A DNA stretch of 52,746 nt from Desulfobulbaceae bacterium. Its GTDB lineage: Bacteria; Desulfobacterota; Desulfobulbia; Desulfobulbales; Desulfocapsaceae. The notes under the pieces are model-generated. The model made no database searches. It was given only the letters and a program-made list of their open reading frames with translations, and was not told where the DNA came from. The first letter of the stretch is position 1. Each line of letters opens with the position of its first letter. A program made the translations under genes and the position numbers. Location of the stretch: NCBI GenBank assembly GCA_003249645.1, contig QKIH01000066.1, positions 1 to 52,746 on the forward strand, read 5' to 3'. Below, one piece after another: positions 24,127-33,045 of the stretch.

Positions 24127-25380
24127 TCAGAAACGGATACAATTTCTACCGGCTTCCTTTGCCTCATACAACTTGTTGTCCGCCAATTTTATCATCTGAT
24201 CGAGGTCTTCCTGAATAGTCGTGCAAATTCCCATACTGCATGTAAAATGCAGTTCACTGCCGTCTTCGAGAAGCGCCATTGAACGTTTTTCAATAGCAAG
24301 ACGCAGGTCTTCAGCCAGATCCACCAGACCGCTTGTATCAAGATCAGGTATCAGAATGCAAAACTCTTCCCCGCCCGTTCTTGCAAGGATTTCATTTTTT
24401 TCCAGTTTTTCACGTAACAGGTCGGCAAGCCCGCAAAGAGCTTTATCTCCCATATCATGACCGAAATAATCATTAATATTTTTAAAATAGTCTATGTCAA
24501 GCAAAACACAGGCCAGTGACCGGCCTGAGCCCTTGGCTTCATTGAAAAGCTGCTGCCCCATCTCAAAAAGATACCTTCTGTTATACAACCCGGTAAGATA
24601 ATCACGAACCGCCGCCTCCTTAAGCCTGCTGAACAACTCTATCGTGTTAAGACAATCCATTATGCGACTGTAAAATTCTTCAACCAGAAATGACTGTTTC
24701 TCGATAAAATCATTAGCACCGCACTTGATAAAACGAGCACCGAGACTGCGGTCATCTGCCGAAGAAATCCCGATAATGGCCATCTTGTCTGCCTTGTACC
24801 TCGTGCGAATCTGCTGACACAATTGATATCCATCCATTTTGGGCATATTATAGTCAGTTATTACCAGCTTGATTTCCGGATATTTTTCCAGAATCTGCAG
24901 TGCAGATTCTCCGTCAGCCGCATTAAGTACTCTGAATTTCTGAACATAAAGAAGCTCTGAGAGATTCGTTCGAAAAGTACGGGAGTCGTCAACGATCAGA
25001 ATCAGTGTCTGCTGATTCTTTTCGAGCTGTCTCATGGAGGCAATGACATACTCGAGACTGTTCGGATCATTTTTCAAAATATAGTCCGCCACCTTTTTGG
25101 ACCAGACCATTTCACGAATTTCATCGTTTACATCAGCAGTAAAAACAAAAGAAGTGATACCAAAAGAAATGAGGGCATCCAACACCTCACCGGTTGCCGC
25201 ATCGGGCAAATTATAGTCGACTAGGGCACAGGAAAAATCACCGCCAAACTCGTCAAGCAGGTCTTTAACTTCTTTATACGTTCTTGCCCAATATATTGGT
25301 ACGTTAAAGGCCTCAGACAGCTTCTTCTTAGCTACCATGCCGAACATCTGACTTTGCTCAATCAGCAGAATATTTTTCAT
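24127..25380 (-). CDS. Diguanylate cyclase with two receiver domains (REC-REC-GGDEF)
   Basis: 417 residues. REC1 occupies about 1-120 with Asp in CALVDYNLPDAATG; REC2 about 130-245 with Asp in KLVITDYNMPKMDGY and a proper D-D pair in LILIVDDSRTFR. The GGDEF domain (about 265-417) has DYLTGLYNRRYL and the active-site ARTGGEEFCIL, so it is predicted to make c-di-GMP. REC1 starts LLIEQSQMF and lacks the usual acidic pair, so it may not be phosphorylated. Monocistronic. Confidence 0.9.
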   Translation of the reverse strand: MKNILLIEQSQMFGMVAKKKLSEAFNVPIYWARTYKEVKDLLDEFGGDFSCALVDYNLPDAATGEVLDALISFGITSFVFTADVNDEIREMVWSKKVADYILKNDPNSLEYVIASMRQLEKNQQTLILIVDDSRTFRTNLSELLYVQKFRVLNAADGESALQILEKYPEIKLVITDYNMPKMDGYQLCQQIRTRYKADKMAIIGISSADDRSLGARFIKCGANDFIEKQSFLVEEFYSRIMDCLNTIELFSRLKEAAVRDYLTGLYNRRYLFEMGQQLFNEAKGSGRSLACVLLDIDYFKNINDYFGHDMGDKALCGLADLLREKLEKNEILARTGGEEFCILIPDLDTSGLVDLAEDLRLAIEKRSMALLEDGSELHFTCSMGICTTIQEDLDQMIKLADNKLYEAKEAGRNCIRF

Positions 25381-25470
25381 AGAAGAATTACCTTTTCGCG
25401 CCTTGATTCGTTAAATTGAATTTGTATAGAGGTTAAGATCAAGTCAGTTTGAAGCCCCTACCAACCATAG

Positions 25471-25716
25471 TTGACAATAATGTCACTCATGCATGTCAAA
25501 AGCCATCATTTTTTTGTCAAAAGAGATCATCGTTGACACCAATATTTCAATGTTTTAATTTGTTTTATTGCAATAATAGAGAATCTCATACTGGCAGTCT
25601 TAAAAACTCTACTTTTTCACAAAAACCACAGATAACGTACCTATTCGTAGTTGACAAACAGGTAGAATTTGCATTTGTCAGTACTCTTTTTTGTTATTTT
25701 ATGTGACAACAACTCA
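25471..25716. promoter_or_regulatory. Cluster of TTGACA/TGTCAA words upstream of the DUF2157 gene
   Basis: TTGACA occurs at 25471, 25533 and 25651, and its inverse TGTCAA at 25494 and 25515, with partial copies TGTCA at 25481 and 25676 and GTGACA near 25703. This gap (25381-25920) has no gene I can support. The density suggests a multi-site operator region, though TTGACA is also the sigma-70 -35 word. Confidence 0.35.
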
Positions 25717-25920
25717 CCGAGTCAATGTTTGATTTATTCATCTTCAGAAACTCAAATTCATCAATGACAACACCCTGACCTCGTGCCGCTTCGCAACTGT
25801 CACTCTGGCTTTTCGCTGAAAACATTTCCACATCAACAGACGATAGACCATTGCAGCATGACAAACAATCCTATATCATACTGATATTAAGTCATTTTTA
25901 TATTTCCAAAGGAGACTGCT

Positions 25921-27234
25921 ATGCGACTTTTCAGGTTATTTAAAAAAGACATGGCACGAGAAGTGGAAGAATGGATCAGTGCCGGAATCATCGATATCAC
26001 ACAGGGAGAGGCTATTTTAGCCCGATATGGCACCCAGCTTACAGACGCCAGAGGCTCTTCACTTGGATATTATGTCCTCACCGCACTTGCAGCCCTTTTC
26101 GTTGGGCTGGCACTCATTCTCATTCTCTCCCACAACTGGGACCAGATTCCCAGGGCCGTACGCATGCTCGGACTTTGTTGCCTCACCCTTTCCGTTAACT
26201 TCCAGGGGTTGCGTCTTATATATGATAGCCGTAACGGTGCCGGAGTTTTATGGCTCTTTTTCGGGTCAATATGTTACGGAACCACCATTATGCTCATTGG
26301 GCAGATCTATCATATCGGCGAACATTTTCCCGACGGCATATTCTTTTGGAGCCTTGGCATACTGCCACTGATATTTCTCACAAGAAGCAGGTTGCTGGCA
26401 TTACTGTGTCTGGCGCTGGCTACTGTCTGGATGATCGTCGAAGCACAGTCCGATTTTTTCCCGTCCAGTTATCCCCTTTTTGCAATCTCAGCAATCTGGC
26501 TAGCATGGACTCGCAAAGACTCTGCTCTTCTATTCATCAGTGCTCTTTTCGGCATGGTTTTCTGGATTAATATTCTAATCGCCTGGTCAGCTGGAGATTT
26601 CTATCACTTCAAAGCTGTCATTGATCAATTCCCTGCCAGTATCGGCTGCGGACTTCTTCTTACCGGTTTTTCATGGCGACTGATGCATTCGTCGCATATT
26701 CATCTGCAGAACTACGGACAACTGCTGCATCTATGGATACTTCGAGCCTCTCTTATTCTCCTTCTCGTTCTCAGCTTCGACTCCCTATGGCATGAATTTA
26801 TACGGGATAAATATACTCTCGGACTCTTCAGCCCTCTCTTTATACTTGTATCCTGTGCGGCAGGTTGCTTTCTTGCTCTGCCTTATGGAGTAAACACTTA
26901 TGGTCCGATACTCAGTAACGGACTATTCTATTTCTGCGCCTTTTTCTGGATAACATACGGCTCTGCTGACAAGGAAACTCTCAGTATTGCCACCAACCTT
27001 ATGCTTGTCTTCACCGGTATCTGGCTGATCCGTCGCGGTATCGATGATGCGGTCACTCATTTTTTTTACACCGGTGTTGGCTTATTACTGATGACCGCCA
27101 TGTTCAGATATTTTGATCTGATCGGTGATTATATCGGCGGTGCTGTGCTCTTTATTATTGCTGCTGCCATCATGTTTGTTGCTGCCAGATACTGGCGATT
27201 TCATATAGAAAAGAAGGAGCAAGGCGATGCCTGA
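25921..27234 (+). CDS. DUF2157 domain membrane protein
   Basis: 437 residues. An N-terminal soluble segment (EVEEWISAGIIDITQGEAIL) is followed by about ten to twelve hydrophobic helices starting YYVLTALAALFVGLALILIL and HNWDQIPRAVRML, the DUF2157 signature. Function unknown; commonly encoded next to a GDYXXLXY protein, as here. AAGGAG lies nine bases before the ATG. The stop overlaps the next gene by eight bases. Confidence 0.85.
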   Translation: MRLFRLFKKDMAREVEEWISAGIIDITQGEAILARYGTQLTDARGSSLGYYVLTALAALFVGLALILILSHNWDQIPRAVRMLGLCCLTLSVNFQGLRLIYDSRNGAGVLWLFFGSICYGTTIMLIGQIYHIGEHFPDGIFFWSLGILPLIFLTRSRLLALLCLALATVWMIVEAQSDFFPSSYPLFAISAIWLAWTRKDSALLFISALFGMVFWINILIAWSAGDFYHFKAVIDQFPASIGCGLLLTGFSWRLMHSSHIHLQNYGQLLHLWILRASLILLLVLSFDSLWHEFIRDKYTLGLFSPLFILVSCAAGCFLALPYGVNTYGPILSNGLFYFCAFFWITYGSADKETLSIATNLMLVFTGIWLIRRGIDDAVTHFFYTGVGLLLMTAMFRYFDLIGDYIGGAVLFIIAAAIMFVAARYWRFHIEKKEQGDA

Positions 27235-27751
27235 TACAATGAAGAACCGGACTCCTGCCAGCAAACGCCTTCTTATCGCAGGCTTAATCCTAACAATTAT
27301 ATTCCAGTTTACGATTCTTGCTGCAGAATATCTCTCCTCGGTCTGGCCGCTCTGGTTTGGCAAACCGATAGCCTTAAAAACTGCTCCGGTCGATCCGCGC
27401 AGCTTGTTTCGCGGCAATTATGTCCTGCTCAATTATGATGTATCGACTGTTAGCAAACTTATGGGTGACTACTCGTTTAAACGGGGTGAAGTTGCCTATG
27501 TATCATTAACAAAGAATGATACATACTTCGTCGCGACATCCCTGCATCGTAACCAGCCAAAGTCAGGGACTTTCATACGAGGCCGAATCTCATCAAATAC
27601 CGGCGGCAGCTATCGAGTAAAATATGGCATAGAAGCCTTTTTCATGCCGAAAGCCAAAGCATTGAAGGCTCAGAAAGATATTGGCAAAGGAGCAACCGCT
27701 GTAATTTATCTGCTTGATAATGGCAAAGCAGCCATAGCTGAACTTCACTGA
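27227..27751 (+). CDS. GDYXXLXY-domain protein
   Basis: 174 residues: an N-terminal transmembrane helix (LLIAGLILTIIFQFTILAAE), then PVDPRSLFRGNYVLLNYDVS, where RGNYVLLNY is the GDYXXLXY family motif with N in place of D, and a beta-rich domain ending YGIEAFFMPKAKALKAQ. These are periplasmic partners of DUF2157 membrane proteins; function unknown. Coupled to the DUF2157 gene by overlap. Confidence 0.8.
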   Translation: MPDTMKNRTPASKRLLIAGLILTIIFQFTILAAEYLSSVWPLWFGKPIALKTAPVDPRSLFRGNYVLLNYDVSTVSKLMGDYSFKRGEVAYVSLTKNDTYFVATSLHRNQPKSGTFIRGRISSNTGGSYRVKYGIEAFFMPKAKALKAQKDIGKGATAVIYLLDNGKAAIAELH

Positions 27752-28131
27752 TTATCACAACTGTTAAACGATGAAACAGCTCGTTCATGCACTCTTTTCA
27801 ATCTAACTGTTCTAACACATTCCCGTGTCTTGCCGCAGAACCAAAACAGCTATCCCTTTGTAGATCTGATCATATTTCTCATTACATAACCTTTCATGGT
27901 ATCATCCGTTTTATCCCGTTCCCATTCATCTCATTTCGTTTAGGAAAAACCATTCATTTCCTCCAGATCTTAATTATAAGCATATCCCCATATCATCTCT
28001 TCAATCGATAGAAACTAACTATTTGACTAATAGGGTAAAGTTATTCATCATTGACCGATTTTGAGGGTGCAGCGACTCCTGGATGAAATGGTTTCATCCA
28101 CCCAATCTTTACCATTCCTACGGAGGTCAAA
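27752..28131 (+). promoter_or_regulatory. Leader of the hdr-mvh operon with hairpin at 28081-28099
   Basis: No gene is seen in these 380 bases. GGATGAAA-TGG-TTTCATCC (28081-28099) is a perfect hairpin about 30 bases before hdrA. Upstream, ACTATTTGACTAA at 28018-28030 also occurs at 21219-21231 in the leader of the VTT-selenorhodanese operon. TTGACT at 28024-28029 could be a -35 box. No sigma-54 match was found. Confidence 0.35.
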
Positions 28132-30141
28132 ATGGCAAAAATCGGAGTATACGTCTGTCATTGTGGTTCAAACATTGGCGGCGTAATTGATGTTTCAGAC
28201 GTCAGAGAATATGCAGAGGGGTTACCCGATGTTGCTCTGGCGCGTCAGGATCTGTTCATGTGTTCCGATTCCGGACAAGAGCTGATTAAGCAGGACATAC
28301 GAGACGGCAAGGTAGACAGGGTAGTAGTAGCAGCCTGTACACCCCGAACCCATGAGCCTATTTTCAGAGGAGCATGTGAAAAAGGCGGTCTTAACAAGTT
28401 TCTGTTTGAGATGGCAAATATCCGTGACCAGGCAAGCTGGGTTCACGGCCAGGATCCTGAAGGCGCAACAGCAAAAGCAAAAAAGGTAGTCAGTTCAGCA
28501 GTAGGTAAGGCGAGAAACCTGGAACCACTTGAAGAAAAATATGTTGATGTTACCGACGCAGCCATGGTTATCGGCGGTGGTATCGGCGGTATCACTGCAG
28601 CTCTCGAGCTCGCACGGATGGGCCACAAAACCTATCTGGTTGAAAAGGATCCATCTATCGGCGGAAGGATGGCTCAACTTGATAAAACCTTCCCCACCAA
28701 CGACTGTTCTGCCTGTATTCTGACTCCGATGATGGTTGAGGCCTACAGCCACCCTAACATTGAAACTCTCTGTTATTCAGAGGTTGAAGATGTTGAGGGA
28801 TATATAGGAAACTTTAAAGTCAAAATTCGTCAGAAACAAAGCTACGTAAATTGGGACAAATGTACCGGTTGCGGAGCTTGTGCCGAGAAGTGTCCTGGAA
28901 AAGCCCCGGATGAATTCAACGAGGGCCTGTCAATGAGACGTGCTGCGTTCATCATGTTCCCTCAGGCTGTACCGAAAAAAGCGGTCATCGACATGAACGC
29001 CTGTATCAACTGTGCCGGCAGAACCATCGGTTCAGAACCGAAGGTAAATGCAAAAACCGGCAATCCGATTCTTGCCCCTTGTGAAAAAGCCTGTCCTGCT
29101 GAAGCGATCAATCGTTCCCTGATGCTTGATCCTAACGGTACAATCAAAGAGATTGAGGTTGGATCAATTATCACCGCAACCGGCTACAAGGTAATGGGCA
29201 AAGAAAATTTCAAAGAGATGGCTCCTGATTCACCAAACGTCATCACTGCCCTGCAGCTTGAAAGGCTCATTTCCGCCACCGGACCTACCGGCGGCAAACT
29301 GCTCCGTCCATCTGACCACGAAAAACCTCATACCCTTACTTTTGTTTCCTGTATGGGTTCAAGGGATAAAAACTTTCACACCTACTGTTCACGCTTCTGC
29401 TGCATGTACATGATCAAACAGGCCCGTCTCCTGAAAGAGAAATACCCTGATCTGGTTATCAATATGCACTTCATCGATATTCGTACCGCAGGTAAGGATT
29501 ACGACGAGTATTACACCGGCGCCCGCGACATGGGTATCAATTTCTTCAAAGGCAAAGTGGGCGGTCTTGATATGCTGGCCGGCGATAAACTGCGTGTCAA
29601 TGCCTACGACATGGAGAACGGCGAGACCATCGAGTATGAATCCGATCTGGTCATCCTTGCCTCTGCTGTTGAGATGTCTGACGGCACCACTGAACTTGCC
29701 CAGAAAATGGGTCTTCAGTTCTGCGGCTCAAAATTTTTCCGTGAACTGCATCCGAAACTCGGCCCGGTTGAGACAGCGGTATCAGGCCTCTTCCTTGCCG
29801 GTTGCTGTCAGGGTCCAAAAGATATTCCGGACACTGTTTCCCAGGCAAAAGGTGCGGCTGCTGTTGCTGCAGTTCCTCTGGCTCAGGGTAAAGTTAAAAT
29901 TGATCCAACCATATCTGAGGTCGTTACAGAGAAATGCAGCGGCTGCGGTATCTGCGAGCCTCTGTGTCCATATGGAGCCATTACCATGAAGAAGGTAGAC
30001 GGCAAGCCAAGAGCAATGATTGCGATCAGCTCCTGTAAAGGTTGCGGTGTCTGTACCTCTGCCTGTCCTTCCAGTGCAATCCAGCTGCATGGCTACATGG
30101 AAGAACAGATACTTGAACAAATTGCCGCATTGACAGCATAA
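28132..30141 (+). CDS. hdrA: Heterodisulfide reductase subunit A-like flavoprotein
   Basis: 669 residues, normal length. HdrA holds the bifurcating FAD. Visible parts: N-terminal domain with CHCG (about 9-12); a GGGIGGITAALELA dinucleotide fold near residue 147; Cys in TFPTNDCSACIL; a ferredoxin pair, the first CTGCGACAEKC, the second with unusual spacing (C-x2-C-x23-C-x3-CP near 290-321); and two C-terminal [4Fe-4S] motifs, CSGCGICEPLCP and CKGCGVCTSACP. In the Hdr-Mvh complex it couples H2 oxidation to ferredoxin and disulfide reduction. All key positions are Cys, not UGA. ACGGAGG precedes the ATG. First gene of a tight operon. Confidence 0.93.
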   Translation: MAKIGVYVCHCGSNIGGVIDVSDVREYAEGLPDVALARQDLFMCSDSGQELIKQDIRDGKVDRVVVAACTPRTHEPIFRGACEKGGLNKFLFEMANIRDQASWVHGQDPEGATAKAKKVVSSAVGKARNLEPLEEKYVDVTDAAMVIGGGIGGITAALELARMGHKTYLVEKDPSIGGRMAQLDKTFPTNDCSACILTPMMVEAYSHPNIETLCYSEVEDVEGYIGNFKVKIRQKQSYVNWDKCTGCGACAEKCPGKAPDEFNEGLSMRRAAFIMFPQAVPKKAVIDMNACINCAGRTIGSEPKVNAKTGNPILAPCEKACPAEAINRSLMLDPNGTIKEIEVGSIITATGYKVMGKENFKEMAPDSPNVITALQLERLISATGPTGGKLLRPSDHEKPHTLTFVSCMGSRDKNFHTYCSRFCCMYMIKQARLLKEKYPDLVINMHFIDIRTAGKDYDEYYTGARDMGINFFKGKVGGLDMLAGDKLRVNAYDMENGETIEYESDLVILASAVEMSDGTTELAQKMGLQFCGSKFFRELHPKLGPVETAVSGLFLAGCCQGPKDIPDTVSQAKGAAAVAAVPLAQGKVKIDPTISEVVTEKCSGCGICEPLCPYGAITMKKVDGKPRAMIAISSCKGCGVCTSACPSSAIQLHGYMEEQILEQIAALTA

Positions 30142-30152
30142 GGAGAAAGATC

Positions 30153-30656
30153 ATGCAAATTGACCAGAAGAAAATAGATGAAGCTGTATCCACTATCATC
30201 GGATACGGCGGCACCCATATCCTCGACTGTGTCGGATGCGGAGCCTGTTCTGCGGTCTGCCCTGGTGTCAAAGCAGGGTTTGATGTTCTCTGCAGAAAAC
30301 TGATCCGCAAAATTGTTACCGGTCATCTTGAAGAAATCATTGAAGAGACTTCATCCTGGGGCTGCCAGGCCTGTAACCGTTGTACCGAAGTCTGTCCTCA
30401 GGGCGTTCGTCCTCAGGAGGTTGTCTTTGCATTCAGACGTTATCAGGCTAACGAGCTGGCCTTTTCCACCTCGTCTATTACCAGCCAGATGAACCTGTTT
30501 GAAACCGGACACGCGGTATTCACAGACCCGAAAGCAAACCGCAAAAAAGTTGGTCTGCCGGAAGAACCGCCGACCAGTGCGTACAATGAGCAGGCACAGA
30601 AAGAAATCCAGACCCTCATGAACAACAGTTCCATGGGTGAACTCGGTTTATTCTAA
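30153..30656 (+). CDS. hdrC: Heterodisulfide reductase subunit C-like
   Basis: 167 residues. Two [4Fe-4S] motifs are present: CVGCGACSAVCP (about 25-36) and CQACNRCTEVCP (about 71-82), with helical surroundings. HdrC passes electrons from HdrA to the catalytic HdrB. AAGGAG precedes the ATG; 11 bases after hdrA. Confidence 0.9.
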   Translation: MQIDQKKIDEAVSTIIGYGGTHILDCVGCGACSAVCPGVKAGFDVLCRKLIRKIVTGHLEEIIEETSSWGCQACNRCTEVCPQGVRPQEVVFAFRRYQANELAFSTSSITSQMNLFETGHAVFTDPKANRKKVGLPEEPPTSAYNEQAQKEIQTLMNNSSMGELGLF

Positions 30657-30704
30657 AAGATGAACATCTCCGGCAGTATTATGCCGGAAAGAGGAGATAT
30701 AAAT

Positions 30705-31622
30705 ATGGAACAGATAGGTTTATACCTCGGCTGCAATATCCCGCTGAAACACCCGGATATTGAACAGTCATTTCGCAAAATTCTCCCCGAGCTCGGGGTA
30801 GAGCCGCTGGATCTTGAGGGGGCTTCATGTTGTCCTGCCTGGGGTACAGCGCCGTCCTTTGATCTGCAGACATGGTGCGCCATCAGCAGCCGTAATATCA
30901 CGATTGCCGAGCAAAAAGGCGTTGATATCATGACCGGCTGCAACTCCTGCTTCGGTATTTTGTCTGAAGCCAAGCACTTCCTTGAAGACAAGGAAATGAA
31001 AAAGAAAGTCAATGAGAGCCTCTCAGCGATTAACCGCACCTATCAGGGCACTTCTGACATCTATCACATCGCTCAATACCTTCACTCCAAGGTTGGTGTT
31101 GATGCAATCAAAAGCAAGATAAAATACTCACTTGACGGGCTCAAGATGGCAACCCAGACCGGCTGCCATACCCTGTGGCCTTCAGATGTGTATAAAATTG
31201 CTGAACAGAACCCGTATGAGCCGACGATCCTCAAAGATCTCTGCATGGCTACCGGTGCTGAGGTTCCGCATTATTCACGTCTTGCCGCCTGCTGCGGTAT
31301 GGGCGGAATGCGATCCACCGATATTGAAAAATCACTCAAACTCTTTAAAGAGAAGCTTATTTCAATAAAGGAAGAAACCGATCCTGACATGATCGTTACG
31401 ACCTGCTCTTCCTGCTTCATGCAGTTTGACATGAGCCAGCTGATTCTTCGTGAGAGAGGTGAGATCGATTTCGAACCTATTCCAACCTTCTATTATACCC
31501 AGGTACTGGCACTGGCCATGGGATTTGATCCATCCCAGGTAGCTGCAATTTCGCAGATTGACCGCAGTAAGATCATCGCTGAAATGCAGTCAGAACAACG
31601 TCTCGTCAAGGAGGTAGCATAA
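30705..31622 (+). CDS. hdrB: Heterodisulfide reductase subunit B-like, catalytic
   Basis: 305 residues with two complete CCG domains. The first has LYLGCN, GASCCPAWG and TGCNSCFG; the second TGCHTLWP, LAACCGMGG and TTCSSCFMQ. These ligate the two non-cubane iron-sulfur clusters that reduce the heterodisulfide. The natural substrate in sulfate reducers is unknown, possibly a DsrC trisulfide or other disulfide. The ATG at 30705 follows GAGGAG; an ATG at 30660 lies upstream without one. Confidence 0.9.
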   Translation: MEQIGLYLGCNIPLKHPDIEQSFRKILPELGVEPLDLEGASCCPAWGTAPSFDLQTWCAISSRNITIAEQKGVDIMTGCNSCFGILSEAKHFLEDKEMKKKVNESLSAINRTYQGTSDIYHIAQYLHSKVGVDAIKSKIKYSLDGLKMATQTGCHTLWPSDVYKIAEQNPYEPTILKDLCMATGAEVPHYSRLAACCGMGGMRSTDIEKSLKLFKEKLISIKEETDPDMIVTTCSSCFMQFDMSQLILRERGEIDFEPIPTFYYTQVLALAMGFDPSQVAAISQIDRSKIIAEMQSEQRLVKEVA

Positions 31623-31624
31623 TC

Positions 31625-32038
31625 ATGTCATTTACACCGAATATCGTTGGTTTTGCCTGTCAGTGGTGTACCTATGCTGGTGCCGACCTTGCCGGCAACC
31701 TGAGAGCGAAATATCCGCCATCTGTAAAACTGATCAAAGTTCCCTGTTCAGGACGCGTTAAGCCGGAGTATGTGCTTGAGGCCTTTGCAAGAGGTGCAGA
31801 CGGCGTACTGGTCGGCGGCTGTCACTTTGGTGATTGTCATTACAAAGACGGTAACTACAAAACCAAAAACCGTACCGATATGCTTTCACAGCTTCTTGAA
31901 GACATGGGTTTTGACCCGAGAAGATTCCGTCAGGAATGGATTTCAGGTGCTGAAGGACAAAAATTTGCTCAGGTTATTACAGAGTTCACAGAAGAACTGC
32001 AGGAACTGGGGCCTAACCCTCTTGGAGGACAGGAATAA
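31625..32038 (+). CDS. mvhD: Methyl-viologen-reducing hydrogenase subunit D-like
   Basis: 137 residues, one [2Fe-2S] domain: GFACQWCTYAGAD at the N-terminus, VPCSGRVKPEYVLEAFARGA, and GGCHFGDCHYKDGNY. MvhD links the hydrogenase to HdrA. Its Cys residues are ordinary Cys, not selenocysteine. The stop TAA overlaps the ATG of mvhG by one base. Confidence 0.92.
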   Translation: MSFTPNIVGFACQWCTYAGADLAGNLRAKYPPSVKLIKVPCSGRVKPEYVLEAFARGADGVLVGGCHFGDCHYKDGNYKTKNRTDMLSQLLEDMGFDPRRFRQEWISGAEGQKFAQVITEFTEELQELGPNPLGGQE

Positions 32039-33012
32039 TGGCAGACAAAGTAAAAGTCGGCTTTCTGCTGCTTGGCGGTTGCGCCGGCTGCGAAATGGCC
32101 GTTGTTGACTTATCGGAAAAACTCGTTGATGTGCTCCAGCATATTGAGGTCGTCTTCTGGGCCCCAACAGCTGCAGACGTAAAATATACCGATCTTGAAT
32201 CAATGGAAGACGGATTCATCGATGTAGCCTTTATCGATGGTATGGTTCGTCTCGATGAGCATATCCATATGGCCAACGTCATGCGTAAAAAAGCCAAAAC
32301 AGTTATTGCTTTCGGCGTATGTGCCGCCCTTGGCGGAACCGCCGGAATGGGCAGTCTGCATGACAAAAACGACCTTTTTGAAAAGGCTTTCAAAAATACT
32401 CCTACCACCGATAACCCGGATGGTGTTTTTCCTCAGCCGCAATGTCTGGTTGACGGTAAATACGACCTTACCCTTCCTGCTTATGAAGACAAGGTGCGTA
32501 CACTGAATCAGATTATTGATGTCGATTACTATATCGGCGGCTGTCCTCCGCATCACGATCATGTGGCTGCGGCGGTTACTGCGCTTCTTACTGGAAATAT
32601 GCCTCCAAAAGGAAGCTGGATTACCAACGGGAAGGCTGTCTGTGATGTCTGTGAACGTAACCCTGCCGGAAAAGAGAACGGCCAGGGGCGTGCCATGGTC
32701 AACCAGATACTCCGTACCATTGAAGGTGAGCCGGATAAAGAAATCTGCCTGCTTCAGCAGGGATATCTCTGTTTCGGACCGATCACCCAGGGCGATTGCG
32801 GCGGTCTCTGTCTCAAAGTCAACATCCCCTGCAGGGGCTGTGGCGGACCTATCCCGGGCAACCACGATTACGGTGCCCAGGCGCTTTCAACCATTGGGTC
32901 GATTATCAAGAATGAGGAGATTACTCACCAGCTGATGGAAAAGTATCCGAATCTTGCCAAGTTTTTCTACAGATATGCGCTTCCATCAGGAACGCTTCCA
33001 CGCAGAATGTAG
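32038..33012 (+). CDS. mvhG: [NiFe] hydrogenase small subunit (Mvh/Vhu type)
   Basis: 324 residues. Iron-sulfur ligands are seen at LLGGCAGCEMA, AFGVCAALGG, IGGCPPHHDHV and a C-terminal PCRGCGGPIPG. There is no Tat signal, so the enzyme is cytoplasmic, as expected for the HdrA-linked group 3c hydrogenases. Confidence 0.92.
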   Translation: MADKVKVGFLLLGGCAGCEMAVVDLSEKLVDVLQHIEVVFWAPTAADVKYTDLESMEDGFIDVAFIDGMVRLDEHIHMANVMRKKAKTVIAFGVCAALGGTAGMGSLHDKNDLFEKAFKNTPTTDNPDGVFPQPQCLVDGKYDLTLPAYEDKVRTLNQIIDVDYYIGGCPPHHDHVAAAVTALLTGNMPPKGSWITNGKAVCDVCERNPAGKENGQGRAMVNQILRTIEGEPDKEICLLQQGYLCFGPITQGDCGGLCLKVNIPCRGCGGPIPGNHDYGAQALSTIGSIIKNEEITHQLMEKYPNLAKFFYRYALPSGTLPRRM

Positions 33013-33045
33013 CCTGAAACCAGATAAGCGATAAGGAGTAAGATT

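Noticed and set aside
32200..32865. 221-codon antisense frame inside mvhG
   Set aside because: mvhG is unambiguous with all cysteine ligands; the antisense product has no recognisable pattern.
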